Positions 36,001-42,681 of a DNA stretch of 64,000 nucleotides are shown here, in pieces. A program made the position numbers and the translations under genes. Each line of letters opens with the position of its first letter. Within the stretch, counting starts at the first letter, position 1. The DNA is from Carbonatibacter sp965199245 (GTDB lineage: Bacteria; Pseudomonadota; Alphaproteobacteria; Kiloniellales; Kiloniellaceae), in assembly GCA_965199245.1 (NCBI GenBank), contig CBDAQP010000001.1, positions 310,001 through 374,000 of the forward strand. Reading direction: 5' to 3'. The notes below the pieces were generated by a model. It was not told the DNA's origin and made no database searches. It saw only the letters and a program-made list of their open reading frames with translations.

Positions 36001-37002
36001 GATATTGTCAACATGAACGCCCCTGTTGAAAATCGCATGACCGCCATTGGACGTGTCGCCCACCGTCAACTGCCTGAGGCGTTTGTCGTTCGCACCAATC
36101 TCTATGTCAAAGGTCGCCTTATGCGGTGCACGGCCATCACGGCCATTCAAAACCTGAATCGTTCCCTCGCCATCTTCAACGGCGGTGATCTTCGCCGTGC
36201 CAGTGCCCAAAATCCTCTGATCGGCAGAGCCATTAAAAACAAGATAAGCACGATTGTTTGCACCAGCGTCTTTCAGAGTGGCACCGCCTTCAATCGTTAA
36301 ATCGCCACCGAAAGTAGCCTTGCCTTTTGAACCACCCGTCGAGGCAAATTCCATGAAAATTCCCAGATCATTGACAACAGCATCTCCTGTCACAATAAGT
36401 TCTGATAAACTTTTCTCGCCTCCCAGGTTCTGAACAAACAGATCAACCGCCTGACTGTCTTGCTTTCGGATTTCTCCGATACGGCCCGTCAAATCGCCCG
36501 AGCCGGAATTGCGCACAGTCAACCGCCCTGTCCCACTTTTTCCACTGCGCAAAATACCAATTCTCTTGCTTCTGGAAGAACCGTCCAGACGAACAAACCC
36601 ATCATTCAATGTCAGATGATCACCATCTCTCGCTTCCGCAATATCCGTGCCGGTGGTGTCGTTTTCGGCTCTCTCTGTACCATCGGCCCATCTATCAGGA
36701 TATGGTGAATGATACCTGTACTCCACCACCGTCTGGGCAAAAGCACCAGAGCCAACGCTTGCCGCCAGAACAACAGCAAACACACCATCCAACAAAGACG
36801 ATCTGGAAGAAAAACAACACACCGCAAGACCTATCCTGTTCAAAGATTTATCCAAAAAACAACAGGCAAGTGCGACGCAGAACGCATCACCGCATAAAAA
36901 AAGCCGACCCATACAAGACCGACCCATACAAGACCGACCCATACAAGACCGACCCATACAAGACCGACCCATACAAGACCGACCCATACAAGACCGACCC
37001 AT
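29980..37002 (-). CDS. Giant autotransporter adhesin, N-terminal part: signal region, passenger and first repeats
   Basis: The N-terminus has an unusually long export region (MDKSLNRIGLAVCC-like basic start, then LLDGVFAVVLAASVGSGAFA before QTVVEYRYH), as in autotransporters. The passenger, about 2,000 residues, is built from short beta-strand repeats (VTFNGTTSQTVAGDL, GDGQGTLIVDNRG, TTFHKGVYADTITI), typical of beta-helical adhesins. The first eight acidic repeats follow, then an in-frame stop after the GA insertion at about 30058. Seven in-frame ATGs lie in the leader repeats, and the first, 37002, is used here; the true start is uncertain. Repaired, the whole protein is about 3,900 residues. 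Confidence 0.8.
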   Translation of the reverse strand: MGRSCMGRSCMGRSCMGRSCMGRSCMGRSCMGRLFLCGDAFCVALACCFLDKSLNRIGLAVCCFSSRSSLLDGVFAVVLAASVGSGAFAQTVVEYRYHSPYPDRWADGTERAENDTTGTDIAEARDGDHLTLNDGFVRLDGSSRSKRIGILRSGKSGTGRLTVRNSGSGDLTGRIGEIRKQDSQAVDLFVQNLGGEKSLSELIVTGDAVVNDLGIFMEFASTGGSKGKATFGGDLTIEGGATLKDAGANNRAYLVFNGSADQRILGTGTAKITAVEDGEGTIQVLNGRDGRAPHKATFDIEIGANDKRLRQLTVGDTSNGGHAIFNRGVHVDNIDVIGGNHTNERTTVEFRGDVSGETIALKDGFHRTSPSAGTVVNARAIFNASAGDITVGNKITGGRSDGGSRGGGLTIIGGRSGDPARRNTVTFNGEIGAGRDRIGRIFVGNNESAGVAVFKKDINAGSIEIRGGATADAASHVTIEQSTAYESGFITIGNNATLTIGGVGRLATVNDGGQTIRGFISAGSDGQGTLIVDNRVDGTTNVNNNKVTFTQRVGYDGTALRKITLKDGFTVFNGGVYADTITITTGDTTVFRGHVGADTGIQFGRGSRGSFIYFGGWDGQTITGNITSAAGGNYGTITIANMAGVTFTGALGASGHGLDSLTLNDGSIVTFAGNVYLANGLKLGNGTITFGGSGNQTIQADIRNSTGKRGSVVVDNSGTTHKTVTFEDAVGVSGAGKDLAQIKVRDGVAVFKGDVFAQYVEVGSTDGAEFKGDVTTGRILFVGNDDATITLNGTANQTVTGDIITDSDGRGLLVVHNTGRANNNTVTFTGRIGSTRKLRIVSVGEGGFGFAGSAVFREDVNSRVFRVAGSDAGGSSQATVEKDLTAGVTLTDNGGSATLTIGGAGRFATADDAGQTINGRIEAGSDGQGTLIVDNRGEKAPEPDAGYTCDLSMSRSECDRKRPPEPAGIRAGDAGRPGHNTVTFSHSVGSGNAALRQITLKDGRTTFHKGVYADTITITTGGTTVFKGDVKADRGVKLGRNSNSVTFDATANQRISGAAKITTAADGEGKIQVLNGRDDRAPYKATFDIGIGTTDKRLRQLTVGDLSRGGGAIFNRGVHVDHIDVIGGNDLRERTIVEFRGDVSGDTIRLSSPFASGRNGADVVFNASTGDITVDNEIFDGRGGSGRTVIIGGRSGHRQHKVTLNGKIGSGDDPFTLIYVGRNGAAGEAIFKEDVVSYVFEVNGGHAANEQSRATVEKNLTTTDQRFGTVQLSDYSGSATLTIGGAGRSATVNDAGQTINFWVRAGGDGQGTLIVDNRGNGTTNPNNNTVTFTQSVGAYRTALRHITTALRQITLSDGRTTFQKGVYADTITIDTSDATVFRGDVKADTGIQLGDGSSVTFKSRWWAGQTITGNITSAAGGNYGTITIANTHADGVSFKAKPIVFAMFGIANPHVYGVSFTGSLGASGDQNGLSRVTLNNNAKAAFAGNVYLENGLTFANGSQVTFNGTTSQTVAGDLTSAAGGNYGTMTIANSHADGVTFTGSLGASGANNGLSRVTLNTNAKAAFAGNVYLGNGLTFANGSQVTFNGTTSQTVAGDLTSAAGGNYGTMTIANDVSFTGSLGTNSAKLANLTLTGHATAATASRASFAGNVYLNGNLTLGENTRVTLNGSGDQEISATITNGDTAGRGDIVVNNSGGTVTFANAVGGSGGALKQITLDDGQTVFEGAVYAGTITVNSADGTTFNGAISATTFKFGASATANSRVTFGGSTAQTITPAITTDSANSGAITIANRAGVTFEDDLGTDAARLASLTLDTGTKATLEQSGYLAGNVTIGNGATLIVGDASGVTGGRGTTAADAQTITGNIVAGDDGQGNLEIRNRSRHATGRKVSFTGSIGADGRALNRITVADGETIFGGDVYAGNLTITARDATTFRGHVKADREFELGNGSSVTFGGTAGQRITGNITSASGGNYGAIIIANTHADGVTFGGQLGASGHGLRSLTVNEGAKVTFTRPVYLSGTLRLKTGTTLVLGDYLTRRDDATRPFVTVGDYAFEGDFTEANRVRLILPLSFTSGTQKVFSAHDTLDKEKFSFAGNNLVNYSYDFDDDGTDVTVKDKGSGARDEGNQGDGSGDTDVKVADKDADKDADAGDEGNQGDGSGDTDVKVADKDADKDAGDEGNQGDGSGDTDVKVADKDADKDAGDEGNQGDGSGDTDVKVADKDAGDEGNQGDGSGDTDVKVADKDADKDAGDEGNQGDGSGDTDVKVADKDAGDEGNQGDGSGDTDVKVADKDADKDAGDEGNQGDGSGDTDVIRLLIRTLIRMPVMRAIRATGLVTPM
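32170..32631 (-). repeat. Tandem 249-bp duplication in the passenger
   Basis: About 210 bases at 32170-32388 recur at 32419-32631 with few differences, a period of 249 bp or 83 codons. Both encode NGTTSQTVAGDLTSAAGG and LSRVTLN-NAKAAFAGNVYL units. It preserves the frame and shows that the passenger grows by duplication. Confidence 0.75.
32700..36240 (-). repeat. Large internal passenger duplication, period about 2.4 kb
   Basis: The series GEGTIQVLNGRD, RLRQLTVGD, AIFNRGVHVDNIDVIGGN, VEFRGDVSGE, IIGGRSG, followed later by VDNRGDGTTN-type segments, occurs once from about 36200 downward and again from about 33840 downward with many substitutions. The two modules are collinear over more than 1 kb. 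This is an old segmental duplication within the adhesin passenger. Confidence 0.65.
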
Positions 37003-37010
37003 ACAAGACC
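36906..37010 (-). repeat. Seven perfect 15-bp tandem repeats with in-frame ATGs at the autotransporter leader
   Basis: The unit GACCCATACAAGACC on the plus strand is repeated seven times without change. On the coding strand each copy contains one ATG in the autotransporter frame (37002, 36987, 36972, 36957, 36942, 36927, 36912), encoding MGRSC repeats if translated. Fifteen bases keep the frame, so copy-number change would alter leader length and number of start codons, not the downstream frame. Confidence 0.95.
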
Positions 37011-37016
37011 GACAGG

Positions 37017-37047
37017 TATCGAATCCACAGACGACAAAAGATGTCAA
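37017..37047 (-). promoter_or_regulatory. Candidate promoter of the autotransporter
   Basis: On the minus strand a perfect -35 TTGACA (37047-37042) is followed after 19 bases by TCGATA (37022-37017). The spacing is longer than ideal and the -10 is weak. If real, transcription would begin at the edge of the 15-bp repeat array, placing the array in the leader. Confidence 0.35.
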
Positions 37048-37073
37048 GGATTAAATGAGGAAAATCCTGTTTT

Positions 37074-38294
37074 TCAAGCATCTCTTCTCTTCGCAACCAG
37101 GCAGGCCTGTTGCAAACAAGACTGGCGGCCTGGAACGAAATCCTGGCTGACCCACCATCGCTCAACCTGTCGTAGGGTTTGACCAATCTGCGGCCCGCGT
37201 TCAAAGCCGCTGGCGATTAAATCACGCCCATGTAACGGAAAAGACGGTTTGCGAAAATGGGCGAGTTGATTCAACAAAAGATCCGTGCCTTCTGCGTCGC
37301 GGCGCGCACTCAACAGGATAATCGCCGCCGCAAGGTCGCGGTCATGTTGATAGAAAAAAAGGCGCGGATTCTCACAGATATCCCGGAGAGAGCAAACCCC
37401 TGCCAACGCCGCACGAAAAAAATCACTCTCCCGCCGTGAAAAACGCAGACGTTCCGGCAAAGACTGTGCGTTTTCTGTCCCAGGGTAAAGAGCCGCAAGC
37501 CTGACCAAAGGGATAAGACCATCAGAAAAACGAAACGCGGCCTGATGCGCCAACACATTACACAAAACCCCAAAATCGCGATGAGGAGGTAAAAACTCCG
37601 CCAGCACACCTATTTTTTCCATCGTTTCCAAAACCGGAACCGGATCAGGAGCGTCAAGAATTTTCAACCACTCGGCCCGAATGCGTTCCGCAGACAAATG
37701 ACCGATAACTTGCCGAAGTTCGCGACAAGCCTGCAACGCGGGGCCGTCATGCGCGCCCTGCCCATAGTGGGCAAAGAAACGAAAATAACGCAACAGACGC
37801 AAGCCGTCTTCGCGAATGCGCGTTGCCGGATGACCAACAAAACGGACACGGCCCCGTGACAGATCATCTAGCCCGCCATAGTAATCAAATAACTGTCCAT
37901 CCGGGCGGCAAGACAGCGCGTTCATGGTCAAATCGCGCCGCGCGGCATCGGCTTGCCACGAGTCCGTAAAGGCGACGCAGGCATGGCGACCATCCGTTTC
38001 ACAGTCCAGCCGCAAGGTTGTCACTTCGAAAGCAACGTGATTACTGACCGCCGTCACAGTCCCGTGTTGCAGTCCCGTCGGGATCACATGCAAACCCGCA
38101 TTGTCCAGCAAACGCATCACGGTTTCCGGGGGGTCAGGAGTGGCGAGGTCAATATCCCTGACCGGACGCCCCAAAACAGCATCCCGCACACAGCCCCCGA
38201 CAAAACGCACATCCTGTCCAGAGCCGGACAAGGCCGACAGAACCGCCCGACTTTCACAAGAGATCATCCAATCCTGTTTATCCAGCCTGTCCAT
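37074..38294 (-). CDS. CCA tRNA nucleotidyltransferase / poly(A) polymerase family
   Basis: A 406-residue class II nucleotidyltransferase that adds or repairs the 3' CCA of tRNAs. The head domain has FVGGCVRDAVLGRPVRDIDLATP with the catalytic DxD (DID), then DLTMNALS, and the neck RxxEDGLRLLRYFRF motif (RIREDGLRLLRYFRFFAHYG). Length matches the short alphaproteobacterial CCA enzymes with no HD domain evident. It is immediately upstream of the autotransporter on the same strand, leaving only about 70 bases for that gene's promoter. The GNAT gene precedes it by 42 bases. Confidence 0.9.
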   Translation of the reverse strand: MDRLDKQDWMISCESRAVLSALSGSGQDVRFVGGCVRDAVLGRPVRDIDLATPDPPETVMRLLDNAGLHVIPTGLQHGTVTAVSNHVAFEVTTLRLDCETDGRHACVAFTDSWQADAARRDLTMNALSCRPDGQLFDYYGGLDDLSRGRVRFVGHPATRIREDGLRLLRYFRFFAHYGQGAHDGPALQACRELRQVIGHLSAERIRAEWLKILDAPDPVPVLETMEKIGVLAEFLPPHRDFGVLCNVLAHQAAFRFSDGLIPLVRLAALYPGTENAQSLPERLRFSRRESDFFRAALAGVCSLRDICENPRLFFYQHDRDLAAAIILLSARRDAEGTDLLLNQLAHFRKPSFPLHGRDLIASGFERGPQIGQTLRQVERWWVSQDFVPGRQSCLQQACLVAKRRDA

Positions 38295-38336
38295 TTTTCA
38301 CCCCGAAACCAGACCTGGAGACGTGAGACGTGCCCA

Positions 38337-38903
38337 TTAGGGCGACACCCCCTGCACGGGCAAAAGGACTCCGCCGCCAAAGCGTCCCTGCCCCCGGAGA
38401 TCCAAAACCTGAAATTTACGCGGCTCGACATCAACCACCATGCGATACCCCAATGGCGAGGCAGGTTCAAAACCAAAGCGGGCGTAATAAGATGGCTCCC
38501 CCACCAAAAAACACAGCCGATACCCCAGTTTTCTTGCCTTGTCCAACCCCGCAAACATCAGTGCACGCCCCACCCCTTTCCCCTGCCAGCGCGGATCAAC
38601 GGCCAAAGGCCCGAGGAGGAGAACAGACCCGGACTCTATGTGCTGTCCAGCCCGCAATTCCACAGGCCAAAAACGAAGCGAACCGATCAACCGACTGCCT
38701 GCAAAAAGCGTAACCAGGGATAGCTCTGCAAGAGCAGGAACAGATTGGCGATAATGGTACGACGGGCGGCTATGGCGTTCTGTCCCAATGGCCGCATCAA
38801 GGAAAGGCCCCAACAACGGCCCATGATCCGCAGATTGCGGCGCGAGGAACCAGTCAGAACCCGGTCGGGGTTCCGATTGTGACGGCAAAAAGTCCGAGTC
38901 CAT
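38337..38903 (-). CDS. GNAT family N-acetyltransferase, YhbS-like
   Basis: A 188-residue acetyltransferase. The acetyl-CoA loop is LAVDPRWQGKGVGRALM, and the YYARFGFEPASPLG segment with a following beta bulge is typical of YhbS-like members. The substrate is unknown. ATG 38903 is chosen because GAGAGGG lies six bases upstream; the longer frame to 38969 would translate part of a repeat element. That Shine-Dalgarno resembles the AGAGG of the inverted-repeat ends, so it may be element-derived. Confidence 0.82.
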   Translation of the reverse strand: MDSDFLPSQSEPRPGSDWFLAPQSADHGPLLGPFLDAAIGTERHSRPSYHYRQSVPALAELSLVTLFAGSRLIGSLRFWPVELRAGQHIESGSVLLLGPLAVDPRWQGKGVGRALMFAGLDKARKLGYRLCFLVGEPSYYARFGFEPASPLGYRMVVDVEPRKFQVLDLRGQGRFGGGVLLPVQGVSP

Positions 38904-38930
38904 GGCACCCTCTCTCCCAAACCACACAAA

Positions 38931-39008
38931 CCGCATAAACACCCCGATCCCCGTCGTCTGGCCCGTCAAATCGCTTTCCTGCCAGCCTGGACGTTTTCAG
39001 AGATACCC
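38931..39008. repeat. Short inverted-repeat element copy, about 78 bp
   Basis: Contains ATAAACACCCCGATCCCCGT at the left and CCAGCCTGGACGTTTTCAGA followed by GATAC at the right, with CGTCGTCTGG and TTTCCTGCCAGC between. These are the same blocks as in copies B and C. The terminal GAGCACC/GGTGCTC parts are degenerate. It lies between the GNAT gene and an empty intergenic region. Confidence 0.55.
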
Positions 39009-39351
39009 AACAGGATAGTTACCGGAGACACAGGATAAGAACAATGCGTAAATCCGGCCTCTCGCGGGGTGTGTTTGGGCCTCTGTCACGCAAAGCCCGG
39101 TGGCGAATGGTCTGCTTTTTCAAACGAAAAATGCTTCTGTGAAACCTGGCAGGTGCTGGTCAAGGCGTCCGCATTAACGAAACAGCACACTGTGAAATAT
39201 TCGGATTTTTCTCAACAAACAGCTCCTTGAAGAAAAGCGGATGGCGGTTTAGTCTCGGCTTACCGGACAGGTCGTCCGGGGTGTCACGTCGTCCCAGGTG
39301 TCAAACTGCGTTCTGCGATCCTCTTATTCTATCGAACTGTCATCACCCCCC
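39009..39351. other. Intergenic region between GNAT and DMT permease
   Basis: In this 343-base stretch I see no firm gene. A 32-codon frame at 39044-39142 (basic, MRKSGLSRGVFGPLSRKARW at its start) follows AGGATAAGAACA and could be a small peptide, but nothing else supports it. GGACAGGTCGTCC at about 39264-39276 is a short dyad. The promoter of the plus-strand permease must lie here. Confidence 0.4.
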
Positions 39352-40230
39352 ATGCCACACTCCAAGCTACACTCAAAGATGTCTTGTGTCATCGGCCTTG
39401 TTGCCTCTGTCGTCGTTGTGGTGATTTGGTCAGGTTGGGTGGTCTTATCCCGCACGGGGATGACCGGGGCCTTTTCCGTATGGGATTTGGGCGTGTTACG
39501 ATTTGGAACGGCGGCTGTGATTGTCCTGCCCCTTTTGCTGTGGCGGCGCAGGCCCTTCGGTGCGATCTTCGCACCCAATGTTATGTTGCCCGCGCTTTTC
39601 GGGGGGAGTGCCTATGCACTTTTCAGCTTTGCTGCCTTGACACAATCGCCTGCTCTCAATGCCGGGGTCGTGGTCAATGGATTGATCCCAATCGCGACGA
39701 TCTGCCTGATTTCTGTCTTTTCGCGCCGCCGTCCGCGTTATCGTGAACTGGCGATCAGTCTATTGATTATTTTTGCCAATTTTTTACTCCTGCGGGGGGC
39801 GTTCATTCCGTGGGGGGCCTACGTCATGTTTGTTATCGCGGCCTTTTCGCTCGCTTTTTATTTTGTTGCTGTCTCGATATGGAATCTTGACCCGGAAGTC
39901 TTTTTCTACGCCGTGCCGATTATCAACACGATTTTTATCATCCCTTGTTGGCTATTGTTTGATGGAAAGATCGAGGCCGAACCCGGAGATATTATTCTAC
40001 AGGCCGCCTATCAGGGTGTGCTTGTCACAATAGGTGCCGTAACGCTTTTGACCTTTGCTCTTCATCGCATCGGGTCTGTCATGGTTGCGGTCATCATGTC
40101 GGGCGTTCCCGCTGTGACTGCCGTTCTGGCCTATGGTCTTTTGGGTGAAGCGATAACCGCATTGCATCTGGTGGTGCTGGGTCTTTCGATGGCAGGCATC
40201 GTTCTTTATGCCTTTTTCAAACACCCGTAG
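39352..40230 (+). CDS. EamA/DMT superfamily transporter
   Basis: About 292 residues with around ten hydrophobic helices and the EamA fold. The second half ends in SVMVAVIMSGVPAVTAVLAYGLLGEAITALHLVVLGLSMAGIVLYAF, the typical EamA repeat signature. The substrate is unknown and it has little similarity to the permease at 15677 beyond the fold. The start is unclear: GTG 39298, ATG 39352 and ATG 39379 are all in frame, and none has a strong Shine-Dalgarno; the membrane part begins after 39379. Confidence 0.8.
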   Translation: MPHSKLHSKMSCVIGLVASVVVVVIWSGWVVLSRTGMTGAFSVWDLGVLRFGTAAVIVLPLLLWRRRPFGAIFAPNVMLPALFGGSAYALFSFAALTQSPALNAGVVVNGLIPIATICLISVFSRRRPRYRELAISLLIIFANFLLLRGAFIPWGAYVMFVIAAFSLAFYFVAVSIWNLDPEVFFYAVPIINTIFIIPCWLLFDGKIEAEPGDIILQAAYQGVLVTIGAVTLLTFALHRIGSVMVAVIMSGVPAVTAVLAYGLLGEAITALHLVVLGLSMAGIVLYAFFKHP

Positions 40231-40379
40231 CAAAATTCACTTCACAAGTGGCCTTCGCTGTGCTACTCGCTCTGGACTTTGTGCTTTTCCTGTGGGGAGA
40301 GCTGTTTTTTTTCTGACCTCGCCTTTATAAACGGCCCGAAAGCGGGCAGGTTTTCGGCATTTGAAAGGAGTTGGTGTCT

Positions 40380-40583
40380 GTGCAGATAAATGTTCGTGAT
40401 AACAACGTCGATCAGGCGTTGCGTGCGCTGAAGAAAAAGCTTCAGCGCGAAGGTGTCTTTCGCGAGATGAAACTCCGTCGCCACTTTGAAAAACCGTCTG
40501 AGCGCAAAAAACGCGAAGGCGCGGAAGCGGTGCGGCGTTATCGCAAGGTTTTGCGCAAACGCATGGAACGCGAAGGCTACTAG
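40380..40583 (+). CDS. rpsU: 30S ribosomal protein bS21
   Basis: A 67-residue ribosomal protein bS21 with the diagnostic QINVRDNNVDQALRALKKKL, then QREGVFREMKLRRHFEKPSE and a basic tail RKKREGAEAVRRYRKVLRKR. It sits on the platform of the 30S subunit near the anti-Shine-Dalgarno. GTG 40380 is chosen over TTG 40371 and GTG 40374 because GAAAGGAG ends nine bases before it and most homologues begin MQVLVRDNNVDQ. A stem-loop terminator follows at 40615-40648. Confidence 0.95.
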   Translation: MQINVRDNNVDQALRALKKKLQREGVFREMKLRRHFEKPSERKKREGAEAVRRYRKVLRKRMEREGY

Positions 40584-40614
40584 ACGATTTCACGACGGCA
40601 TCTGCCCCGACCCC

Positions 40615-40648
40615 GGAAAAAAGAGCCACTACAGGCGGTCTTTTTTCC
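40615..40648 (+). terminator. Rho-independent terminator after rpsU
   Basis: GGAAAAAAGA pairs with TCTTTTTTCC, extended by GCC/GGC around the loop ACTACA with a two-G bulge. The run of T serves as the release tract. It lies 32 bases after the rpsU stop. Confidence 0.8.
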
Positions 40649-40701
40649 TTAGCCAAACCTTAAAAGCCTTTTACGGTGTATTTTTACGGTGTATTTTTGC
40701 G

Positions 40702-40920
40702 GTGGATAAACAGGACACCCCGCCTCGCGCCCGTCTCGACGCATTGGAATCAGTCGTTGCGGGGCTACAGCGCGATGTTGATGATCTCAATGCAACTGTG
40801 ATTAAACAGTGGGCGGACATTGACCTCTGCATTGCCAGGATCAAGCAAATGCACGAAGAAATCAACGCTCTGCAACAAAACAACGCGCAAGAGGCCGCCC
40901 CCAGGCCGCCGCACTATTGA
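40702..40920 (+). CDS. slyX: SlyX-like protein
   Basis: A 72-residue coiled-coil protein. RLDALESVVAGLQRDVDDLN, then VIKQWADIDLCIARIKQMHEEINAL and the terminal PRPPHY match the SlyX family build (acidic coiled coil, PPPHY end). Function is not established. GTG 40702 is the likely start, since upstream residues in the frame belong to the rpsU terminator. Two copies of ACGGTGTATTTTT lie directly before the start. No good Shine-Dalgarno is visible. It precedes the oxygenase pair. Confidence 0.75.
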   Translation: MDKQDTPPRARLDALESVVAGLQRDVDDLNATVIKQWADIDLCIARIKQMHEEINALQQNNAQEAAPRPPHY

Positions 40921-40945
40921 GTGCGCCCGAACAAAAGGGACTCAC

Positions 40946-42082
40946 ATGCCGAATCCGACAATCAACGCCGTCACCCGCCATGCCAGCGGTCGCTTTGTCA
41001 CGATTGCCTTTGCAAATGGTTCCGAAAGCCGCTTTCACGCCATCTGGTTGCGTGATAATGTCCTGGATGGTAGCACCCGCTCACCACAAAACGGACAACG
41101 CCTGATTACACTGAACGACATTCCAGAGGATACCGTCATTTCTATCGCGGGGCTTCGCGATGATGGACTCGAAGTCACCTTCGCACCCGAAGAAAAAACC
41201 GCATTTTTTCCCGCACAGTGGCTCCTCGATTTTCGCTATGACCCTCCGCAAAAGGCCGGGCTTATTGCAACGGGGCTGGACAGCTGGGATGGTGCGCTCC
41301 AGGTTCCCGTTTTTTCTTTTGAAGAGATCAAACACAATGACCACATAAAACGCACCTGGCTGGCGGCGGTGCGGCGCTATGGTTTTGCAAAAATCACAAA
41401 CGGCCCGGTTCATAGCGGGGACTTGCTGTCACTGGTCGCTTTTTTTGGCTATCCCCGCGAAACAAATTACGGACGCTTTTTTGACGTTCGTAGCGAAGTG
41501 AACCCCAGCAATCTGGCCTATACCGGATTGGGATTGCAGGCCCACACAGATAACCCTTACCGCGACCCTGTGCCAACGCTCCAGGTTCTCTACTGTCTCG
41601 AAAATTCAGCCGAGGGCGGGGAAAATATGGTTGTTGATGGCTTTCGCGCCGCCGAACGCCTGCGCCGGGATAATCCGCGTGGTTTCGACCTGCTGAGCCA
41701 GCACTCTGCACGTTTCGACTACCACGGCGGGGGGACGGTTCACCTCCAAAGCTGTCGTCCCATGATTGAATTAACGCCAGAGGGACAGCTCCGCACAATC
41801 CGATTCAATAATCGCTCTGCCGCGCCCCTTGTTGATGTGCCTTTTGATCTCATGGATGATTACTACACGGCCTACCGCGCGTTTGCGTGTATTATCGACG
41901 ACCCGGATATGGAGGTCAGATTTAAACTGGCCCCGGGTGACAGCTTTATTGTTGACAACACCCGCGTTCTTCACGCCCGCAAAGGCTATAGCGGCGCGGG
42001 AACGCGCTGGCTACAGGGATGCTATGCGGACAAGGATGGCCTGCTCTCAACGCTGTCTGTTCTCGAACAACAACAGGGATAA
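40946..42082 (+). CDS. tmpA: Fe(II)/2-oxoglutarate oxygenase, TmpA-like
   Basis: A 378-residue protein of the gamma-butyrobetaine hydroxylase fold. The iron ligands are His200 and Asp202 (QAHTDNPYRDP) and His343 (RVLHARKGYSG), with Arg354 for 2-oxoglutarate. The N-terminal domain HAIWLRDNVLDGSTRSPQNG lacks the zinc-binding cysteines usual in true butyrobetaine hydroxylases. It is followed six bases later by an HD-domain oxygenase. This pairing and domain set match TmpA, which hydroxylates 2-(trimethylammonio)ethylphosphonate, rather than carnitine synthesis. AGGGA precedes ATG 40946. Confidence 0.78.
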   Translation: MPNPTINAVTRHASGRFVTIAFANGSESRFHAIWLRDNVLDGSTRSPQNGQRLITLNDIPEDTVISIAGLRDDGLEVTFAPEEKTAFFPAQWLLDFRYDPPQKAGLIATGLDSWDGALQVPVFSFEEIKHNDHIKRTWLAAVRRYGFAKITNGPVHSGDLLSLVAFFGYPRETNYGRFFDVRSEVNPSNLAYTGLGLQAHTDNPYRDPVPTLQVLYCLENSAEGGENMVVDGFRAAERLRRDNPRGFDLLSQHSARFDYHGGGTVHLQSCRPMIELTPEGQLRTIRFNNRSAAPLVDVPFDLMDDYYTAYRAFACIIDDPDMEVRFKLAPGDSFIVDNTRVLHARKGYSGAGTRWLQGCYADKDGLLSTLSVLEQQQG

Positions 42083-42087
42083 CGTAC

Positions 42088-42681
42088 ATGCCCCACACTG
42101 ATGAACTGACCCCTGAAAACATTGTTGCCTTTTTACAGGATATTTTTGAACGTCGCGGCGGGGAAGAATACCTTGGCGAGGCCGTCACGATGGCAGAACA
42201 CATGCTCCAGGGCGCGAAACTGGCCGAAGACGGCAAGCAAGACGACACGATCATTGTTGCCGCCCTGCTCCATGACATCGGGCACTTTACCAGCGAGTTT
42301 GGCAGTTTCACCATGAACGACACCACAGACCGCCACCACGAAAGCGCGGGGGCGGAAATTCTGGAACGATTCCTCCCGCCGATTGTCACTGATTGCGTCC
42401 GCTACCACGTTGCGGCGAAACGTTATCTCTGCGCCACCCGCCCCGAATACAAGGCCCGCCTGTCAGAGGCCTCCATTCACTCACTCAATCTACAAGGCGG
42501 CCCGATGAACGCAGAAGAAATCGCAGAATTTGAACAAAACCCTAACCTCAAGGCTATTATCACGGTACGCTATCTTGACGATGCGGGTAAAAAAACCGAC
42601 ATGGCCACCCCACCCTTTCGCCACTACGCCCCCAGGGTTCAGCGGCTGGTCGATGCCCACTGCCTGGGCCGCACAGTCTAA
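42088..42681 (+). CDS. tmpB: HD-domain mixed-valent di-iron oxygenase, TmpB/PhnZ-like
   Basis: A 197-residue HD protein. Residues aligning with PhnZ are all present with nearly constant offset: Tyr28, Glu31, His38, His62, Asp63, His84, His107 and Asp164 or 165. Tyr and Glu before the first His, and HVAAKRYLC, mark the PhnZ/TmpB oxygenases rather than phosphohydrolases. These enzymes split 1-hydroxyphosphonates, releasing phosphate; TmpB acts on hydroxylated trimethylammonioethylphosphonate to give glycine betaine. ATG 42088 lies six bases after tmpA stops. No phosphonate transporter is nearby. Confidence 0.78.
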   Translation: MPHTDELTPENIVAFLQDIFERRGGEEYLGEAVTMAEHMLQGAKLAEDGKQDDTIIVAALLHDIGHFTSEFGSFTMNDTTDRHHESAGAEILERFLPPIVTDCVRYHVAAKRYLCATRPEYKARLSEASIHSLNLQGGPMNAEEIAEFEQNPNLKAIITVRYLDDAGKKTDMATPPFRHYAPRVQRLVDAHCLGRTV

